From Amoebophrya sp. A120 (lineage: Eukaryota; Sar; Dinophyceae; Syndiniales; Amoebophryaceae): DNA of 64,000 nucleotides. The DNA lies in assembly GCA_905178155.1 (NCBI GenBank), contig CAJINV010000002.1, forward strand, positions 3,169,515 to 3,233,514, read 5' to 3'. Positions 58,839 through 64,000 of the stretch are shown in pieces (position 1 is the first letter of the stretch; every line of letters begins with the position of its first letter). The notes under the pieces were generated by a model. It was not told the origin of the DNA, did no database searches, and saw only the letters and a program-made list of their open reading frames with translations. Made by a program: the position numbers and the translations under genes.

Positions 58839-61800
58839 TTATGCACTGCAAAATCGCACTGGCGCAACGTAATTACGCAAGCAGCCAAATAAAAACAAAG
58901 AAAAATTAGAGACCAGCATGCTTCTGGGCGCATAAAGAGAAAAAAAGACACTGAGAAAAATGCGCAACCACATGCGCGCCAGCACGAGTGTTGCAGAGCT
59001 TAAGAGCGGAAGCGACCCCGAGCCAAAAACGCGATCCATTGCGGGGTCGACGGCGACGACCGCGGAAAGATCGTCGCCCGCAGCTGGAGGCGGTGGCCCA
59101 GCAATCGACGCCGTTTCTTGTTGGACTCGTGGCGGGACGTGATTCGGCGCGGCAGGCGGCGCGGTCTCGGTGGGAGGCGCAGGCGGCGCGACGACTTGCG
59201 TGAGGCCCGTGGGGCACCGCTTGAGGTCCTTCCAAGGAACATCGCGCAGAGTCGTTTCGCGTTTCTTGCCGGAGAGGACTCCGTCGCTGCGGACATCCAC
59301 CCCGAGCGCCTTCACCTGCGTAACGACGAAAGGCCCCAAGAATTTTGTTGCCAAGCCGGGGCTTTTCTGTCTGTTTCTGCACAAAACACGTTCCCCAATT
59401 TTCAGTTTTTTAATGTCCTTCAGCCTGCCCCCGTCCTCCCGATTTTCAAAGAAGCGGCTGCGATTGTGTAGCGCCTGTCTGGCCAGAGAGCCGCGCAACG
59501 TTGCGGCCGCAAAATCAGCAGCGCCATCACTCTCGCCACCCGCGGCCCCGGCGCCGTGTTTCCTTTCCTCGGAATTCTGCGGCGGGGGTCCAGCCAGTGG
59601 GGTGGCGGAGGCTGCGCTTGCGCTTTCTGCCGCGGCGCCCTTGTCTGCAACGATATGCGGAGGCGCACGCTGCACGGGATGCAGAGTGGCTTCGGTGATG
59701 TCCCGTAAGGGGCGGAGAAACGTGTTCAAATGCCTCGCAGCGGGAATCCGACGGCCCCGCGTCGCCCGTCGGTTCAGTGCCGCAACAGACGCAGGCAAAT
59801 GACGAGGCCAATCCTTTTCGCCCCCCCCTTTTACGCAGTTGCTGCTTCAACTGTCCATTGTAGGTTTGGTCGGAGCCGCCCCCGGCGTTTTGCTTGCTAA
59901 ATCGCGGCTATTTTTTTTCCCGAACAATGTGGAGAAGATTGCCGGCGCGGTGGTGAGGTGCCATCCCCTGGGCTCGGCGCGAAATCGCAAAGGCTTGGCG
60001 CCTGTCCGCCACGCCCTTGGCGCGCGGGCGCCGCGAGCCCATGCCGGGTCTGTGGCTTTGCGCGCTCCAGAGGGCCGCGCCCTCCCTGCGGCATGGCCCG
60101 TCCCTTGTGCCTTGCGCATTGGCAGGGCCGCCGGCCGGAGGCAGCGCGCCACCCCCTTTGTCCAGCCTATAGATTTGCTATTTTGCTTGCTATTTCCCCT
60201 GCTAAATCGCAAACGCGCAAAACCTGAGGCAAAACGCTGGGCCCGAGATTGTTGCCGACTTTGGCAGGAAATTTAGCCCGCGCCTTCGGCAAGGGATTTA
60301 GCAAGGAAAATAGCAAGGAAATTAGCAGGCGAATTAGCAAGCAAATTAGCACGCGAAATAGCAAGCAAAATAGCAAGCAAAATAGCACGCGAAATAGCAA
60401 GCGAAATAGCAAGCGAATTAGCAAGGGAGAACAAGTTCGCCCCGCGCTTAATCGGGGCCAAAAAAGGGGGGGCCCATTTGGCGAATTTTTGGGGGGTTTT
60501 TTGGGTGGGCAAATTCGAACACGGGAAAAAAAATAGCCGTCACTTAGCACGGCCCCCGCCGGGGCCGGCTCCGCCCAAGTAGGTTATCACCGAAAAATCC
60601 GCCCTCCCCATATTGCAAAAGGAATTTGCGTTGCTGATGCGTGGCCGCGAGTTGTAGTCCGTTGCAGAACACGCGCGAACACGAACCCAGCAACACGAAT
60701 GGTCTTCATAAATATGGGGGAGCGGCTTTTTCAGTTTCGTAGAACTTTCCGCGGCACCATTGGACTGCGGATGCGCGCGAGGGCTTTCGCGGATATCCGT
60801 GCGAAAGGCTGCGCCCGCCGGGGGGTCGTTGGTGAAGGTCGCGCACTTATGGTCGCGCGTCAAGCAGGTGCACTGGCTCCAGTTCTTTATCTGCTGCAGC
60901 TCTGTGCCCTTGTCAATGTTCAAATGATCCGGCGCGCCGTGTTCCTCGATCATATCCAGATGCGCTTGCTTGACTTGGTCGGAGCCGCCCCCGGCGTTTT
61001 GCTTGCTAAATCGCGGCTATTTTTTTTCCCGAACAATGTGGAGAAGATTGCCGGCGCGGTGGTGAGGTGCCATCCCCTGGGCTCGGCGCGAAATCGCAAA
61101 GGCTTGGCGCCTGTCCGCCACGCCCTTGGCGCGCGGGCGCCGCGAGCCCATGCCGGGTCTGTGGCTTTGCGCGCTCCAGAGGGCCGCGCCCTCCCTGCGG
61201 CATGGCCCGTCCCTTGTGCCTTGCGCATTGGCAGGGCCGCCGGCCGGAGGCAGCGCGCCACCCCCTTTGTCCAGCCTATAGATTTGCTATTTTGCTTGCT
61301 ATTTCCCCTGCTAAATCGCAAACGCGCAAAACCTGAGGCAAAACGCTGGGCCCGAGATTGTTGCCGACTTTGGCAGGAAATTTAGCCCGCGCCTTCGGCA
61401 AGGGATTTAGCAAGGAAAATAGCAAGGAAATTAGCAGGCGAATTAGCAAGCAAATTAGCACGCGAAATAGCAAGCAAAATAGCAAGCAAAATAGCACGCG
61501 AAATAGCAAGCGAAATAGCAAGCGAATTAGCAAGGGAGAACAAGTTCGCCCCGCGCTTAATCGGGGCCAAAAAAGGGGGGGCCCATTTGGCGAATTTTTG
61601 GGGGGTTTTTTGGGTGGGCAAATTCGAACACGGGAAAAAAAATAGCCGTCACTTAGCACGGCCCCCGCCGGGGCCGGCTCCGCCCAACTTGACCTCTTCC
61701 GCCTCGAAGCTCGTCAGCAGTTTGGAACAAACGGCGCCAGTCGTGAGGCAGCACATGTTCAAACAACCGACGAAGCGCGTGCCGACATTTTTGCCGCGGT

Positions 61801-62839
61801 GCGCCGAGTTTTCGCAGGGGGTGCAAACTATGCAGTCGACGCCTGCCCAGGCAAAAGGCCGAAGGGACTCATTGGCGGGGTCCTTGAGCGCCGCCAAAGT
61901 ACTGCTTGCGTAAGAATCCTGCTGCTGCGGCGCATGTTCTTCGTTGGCCGCGCAAGCCTCGCACGCTTGCACCGCAACCCGCGCGCTTTCTTTCAAGCCG
62001 CACCACGTGAAGCCAAGCTGCTGGATGGCCACCCCAGTTGCCTCAATTCCCCCATGCGACCGCAAATGCCCAAGGGCCGCAATGCGCTGCTTTTCCGCGT
62101 CGTCGTCGGCGCCGATGACGGTAAGCCAATCCGGATACACCATCAGCGCTTCGGTGGTTTTGCGTCCGTAACCCTGGAACTCTGCGCGGACCTGCAGCTT
62201 GCCCATGCCCGGGGCCAAGCGGAAAAAGTTTTTCTTTGTTTTCCACCACTTCCGCTGCCGCGCGGTAAGTCCCAACGCTTTGGAAGCCGCCCCAATGTCA
62301 GCAGCCCGCAGCAAGAATTCAATCGCGCCATCGGGCAAAGAAAAATTTTTGCCGGCGTTGGACTTTCGCCCGCGCTTTCGTGGGGGGGGCGCGCACTCGC
62401 TCGCATCCGAAGCAGCCTCCCCATCGCTTTCGCTCAAGTCGCTCAAGCTAACAACGCTCGAAACCGACGGCGCCGGCGCATCTGCTTCCGCTGCACGTTT
62501 GCGAGAGGCCAAGCCAACCGCCACAGGTTCGCCCTCTTGCGTTTCCAAAACCGTTTCGGCCTTCGTTTCGGGGGGCGGGGCAAAGGAAGTCCCCGTCGCT
62601 TCCGCTTTCGGCTGAGCGCCGCGCCTGACAAAGGCGTTGTAGTGGCGGCCATCGTACTCGAGTCGGATCGCCTTCGCGCCGCTTCCGATTTTCTGCGGCT
62701 GCTCTTGAGAACCGGGGGCGGGTTCGATCTGAATCGACAACACTATGCAAAAGAAAAAGCAAACCAGCCCACTACACATCAGAGACAAGAAAGGCACGGG
62801 CCGCAAATTTTCGCAAAACGCGCGCCGCATCCCGCGCAA
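58839..62839 (-). CDS. Retroviral-type integrase of a transposable element
   Basis: Read on the - strand from 62839. After a linker (with DGRHYNAF, see OTU entry) comes an H2C2 zinc-binding motif (LGHLRSHGGIEATG, then CEACA), then the RNase H-fold core: first Asp in WAGVDCIV, second in HLNIDKGTEL, Glu in HPQSNGAAESS, spacing D-54-E, longer than the usual 35. A C-terminal DNA-binding domain follows (KLKIGERVLCRNRQKSPGL, FLGPFVVTQV). The frame is split by two 713-bp elements (60975-61687, 59866-60578); removing each with one 6-bp repeat rejoins the frame (EEVKQAHLD; SVITYNGQL). A further frame change falls at a C run near 59821-59828. Integrases join element DNA to chromosomal DNA. Ty3-like retrotransposons and Ginger DNA transposons both carry this type; no reverse transcriptase is visible here. 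Confidence 0.78.
59866..60578. mobile_element. 713-bp inverted-repeat element, copy 1
   Basis: Left TTGGTCGGAGCCG, right CGGCTCCGCCCAA. Flanked by GTAGGT (59860-59865 and 60579-60584). The interior has an (ATAGCAAGCAA)-type tandem stretch (about 60295-60430) and no supported gene. It interrupts the integrase between its core and C-terminal domain. Confidence 0.88.
60975..61687. mobile_element. 713-bp inverted-repeat element, copy 2
   Basis: Same length as copy 1 and, as far as read, identical sequence. Flanked by CTTGAC (60969-60974 and 61688-61693). It interrupts the integrase core between the first and second catalytic Asp. Near-identity suggests recent movement. Confidence 0.88.
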
Positions 62840-62872
62840 AAACGACAGCGCGCGGCGTGCCGCTCGGCTCTT

Positions 62873-63355
62873 TTAGGTGCGGGCGGGCTCATTTTTTCGG
62901 GTAGGGTCCATGACTTTCGCCACAGCCTCCAAAAATGCGTGGCCCAGCCATACCGTTGCCGCGGGGTGCAGAAGTTTTCCCAACCAGGCCAGCCACTTGC
63001 TCTGCTCTGCTAAAACCGCGGGGCCCGCCGGCTCGTCCACTCCGTACTCCCCCACCCAAAACGGACCAAGCTCTTCGCGCTTGTCCGCCATGAAACCCTC
63101 CACCAACTGCTTCACCTTCGGCATGCTGATGCCTGTGGCCGCCGCAATCGAAAGAGGGCAACAATTGCCGTTCCCCTCGATCTTTTGCAAAACATCGGTC
63201 GAAGCCGCACCACAATCGCTGAAAAAACGGAGCCCCCCCCGATATCGTTTCGGGCTTCTGTCATGCTGATCTCCTGAATTTCCCGGGATTTTCGTGGAAA
63301 ATCCTGGGAAACCAGCGAAAGCGCAACCAAGTCCGCGCATTAGCTGAAACAACAA
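62873..63355 (-). CDS. OTU cysteine protease domain, N-terminal part
   Basis: Read on the - strand. EGNGNCCPLSIAAATG fits the OTU catalytic Asp-Gly-x-Cys loop (here Asn-Gly-Asn-Cys), followed by helices and TVWLGHAFLEAVAKVM, like the family's Trp-Gly-Gly/Glu-Leu-x-Ala segment. The C-terminal catalytic His part appears in the next open frame (IRLEYDGRHYNAFVRRG, near 62620-62665), in the same frame but after a TAA at 62873-62875. So one OTU domain seems split by a stop or small intron. OTU proteases cleave ubiquitin-type linkages, and some transposable elements carry them upstream of their integrase. Confidence 0.6.
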   Translation of the reverse strand: MLFQLMRGLGCAFAGFPGFSTKIPGNSGDQHDRSPKRYRGGLRFFSDCGAASTDVLQKIEGNGNCCPLSIAAATGISMPKVKQLVEGFMADKREELGPFWVGEYGVDEPAGPAVLAEQSKWLAWLGKLLHPAATVWLGHAFLEAVAKVMDPTRKNEPART

Positions 63356-63381
63356 CGGGGGGGGCGCCTGTGTTCACGGCC

Positions 63382-63714
63382 TTAAGCTTCCCCCGGAGCG
63401 GCCGCAGCAGGGGCCTCCGCCGGTTTCTCGCCGCGGATCCACTCGACCCGGCACAGCCACTTGCCCCGTCCCGGCTTGGGGTTGCGGCTGCCGGGGAGCC
63501 TCCCGACTTGGCTCGGCTTGTTGGCGTGCCTGTCCCCCCCTAAAAGGGGGACCATCACCGTGCGGAAATCTTTTTCCGCTGTCGCGCCGCCGGGGACCTG
63601 AGACCACGCCTGCCAGCAGGCCGCCGAAGTGCGGGTCACCAACTGGCAGCGGTGGTCTTCCTTCGCCCTTTCCACCACCCCCGGCGCAGCGTTGTCCAGG
63701 TCGACCAAAAAATA
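63382..63714 (-). pseudogene. Primase-like (AEP) fragment
   Basis: Read on the - strand. YFLVDLDNAAPG resembles the metal-binding hhhDhD strand of archaeo-eukaryotic primases; QLVTRTSAACWQAWSQV resembles their TSxxxxQ-W segment; QVGRLPGSRNPKPGRG resembles their RhPGxxNxK segment. All three occur in the expected order and spacing for RepB/PrimPol-like AEP domains. A TGA (63715-63717) directly precedes YFL and would be a Trp codon with one change, so the frame is probably broken. It ends in TAA just before the OTU region, in a different frame. The assignment is from motifs only. Confidence 0.45.
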
Positions 63715-63729
63715 TCAAACACGCAAAGC

Positions 63730-64000
63730 CCCCGCAAAACAGCGCCGCGCTACGGGCGCGCGCGCGAGGTATTGCCCGACGGCTGGGCAGGAAATTGAGC
63801 GACCGCCCAATCCCCCCGGCTCTTCTGTCATGGTGCTTGGCCGCGGCCAATCAAGCAAGCGGCGCCCCTTTCCCCTTGTACGGGCGGCAAGCTAGAAGGA
63901 AAACGCGAACCCGCAACGCCCCCCATGCTACTAAAAGCGCGCGCACGAGGCGGGGGGCGGCGCTGCCCTATCTAGCCAAGGAACGGCCCCGGCGCTGCGC
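63730..64000. other. GC-rich end of window
   Basis: Probably continues the - strand element upstream of the primase-like part. No unambiguous frame recognised. Confidence 0.4.

Noticed and set aside
59839-60276. Frames inside the 713-bp elements, repeated in copy 2
   Set aside because: Identical in both copies but run through the inverted-repeat ends and tandem AGCAA-type stretch; no domain seen.
61799-63013. 404-residue + strand frame
   Set aside because: Antisense shadow of the integrase and OTU coding region, which carries clear family motifs on the - strand.
1-64000. tRNA and rRNA genes
   Set aside because: No cloverleaf with conserved T-loop bases or rRNA core sequence was recognised by eye on either strand; a covariance-model scan would be decisive.

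Overview
The window is nuclear DNA from a eukaryote, most likely a parasitic dinoflagellate of the Amoebophrya (Syndiniales) type. Every recognisable host gene lies on the + strand. The genes are cut by dozens of short inverted-repeat elements that behave as introns (introners), which is a known hallmark of Amoebophrya genomes. Coding exons are moderately GC-rich with Ser/Gln/Asn runs. No prokaryotic operon signals, tRNA or rRNA genes were seen.

Host genes in order: a partial gene end (to 623); a disordered Q-rich/RGG protein (about 1069-4155); a TRIM-like RING/B-box/coiled-coil protein (6288-8933); a probable 2OG-Fe(II) dioxygenase (10896-12983); an ADP-ribosyltransferase-fold protein (13393-14121); an unknown small protein (16186-17650); an EamA/DMT transporter (19306-21387); a very large importin-13/transportin-3-like karyopherin (22458-34302, at least 18 introners); a Cys-rich type I membrane protein (36405-39977); a coiled-coil protein (40665-41417); an unknown acidic 1593-residue protein in 14 exons (42101-52099); and the 5' part of another unknown gene (53465 onward).

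Fifty introner copies are listed. By their terminal inverted repeats they fall into about 13 families (called A to M here). Nearly all begin TAT and end ATA, and most are flanked by a 5-bp direct repeat. Removing the element plus one copy of the repeat restores the reading frame each time; for the 14-exon gene the summed exons are 4782 nt, exactly divisible by three. Several copies are themselves invaded: one E element sits inside a B element, one A element carries a 2.2-kb satellite array, another carries a 0.74-kb insert, and one B copy lies in reverse orientation.

Between genes lie GC-rich islands (about 9.29-10.24, 14.27-15.80 and 17.88-18.73 kb), a 760-bp palindrome with GGGCCC minisatellite arms (4602-5361) and several perfect hairpins. 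From about 57.3 kb to the window end an A introner is broken by a large insertion. This holds, on the - strand, a decaying transposable element with a primase-like (AEP) segment, an OTU protease domain and a retroviral-type integrase. The integrase is itself split by two 713-bp inverted-repeat elements with 6-bp target duplications.

Intron removal is inferred from sequence symmetry and frame restoration only; no transcript data were available.
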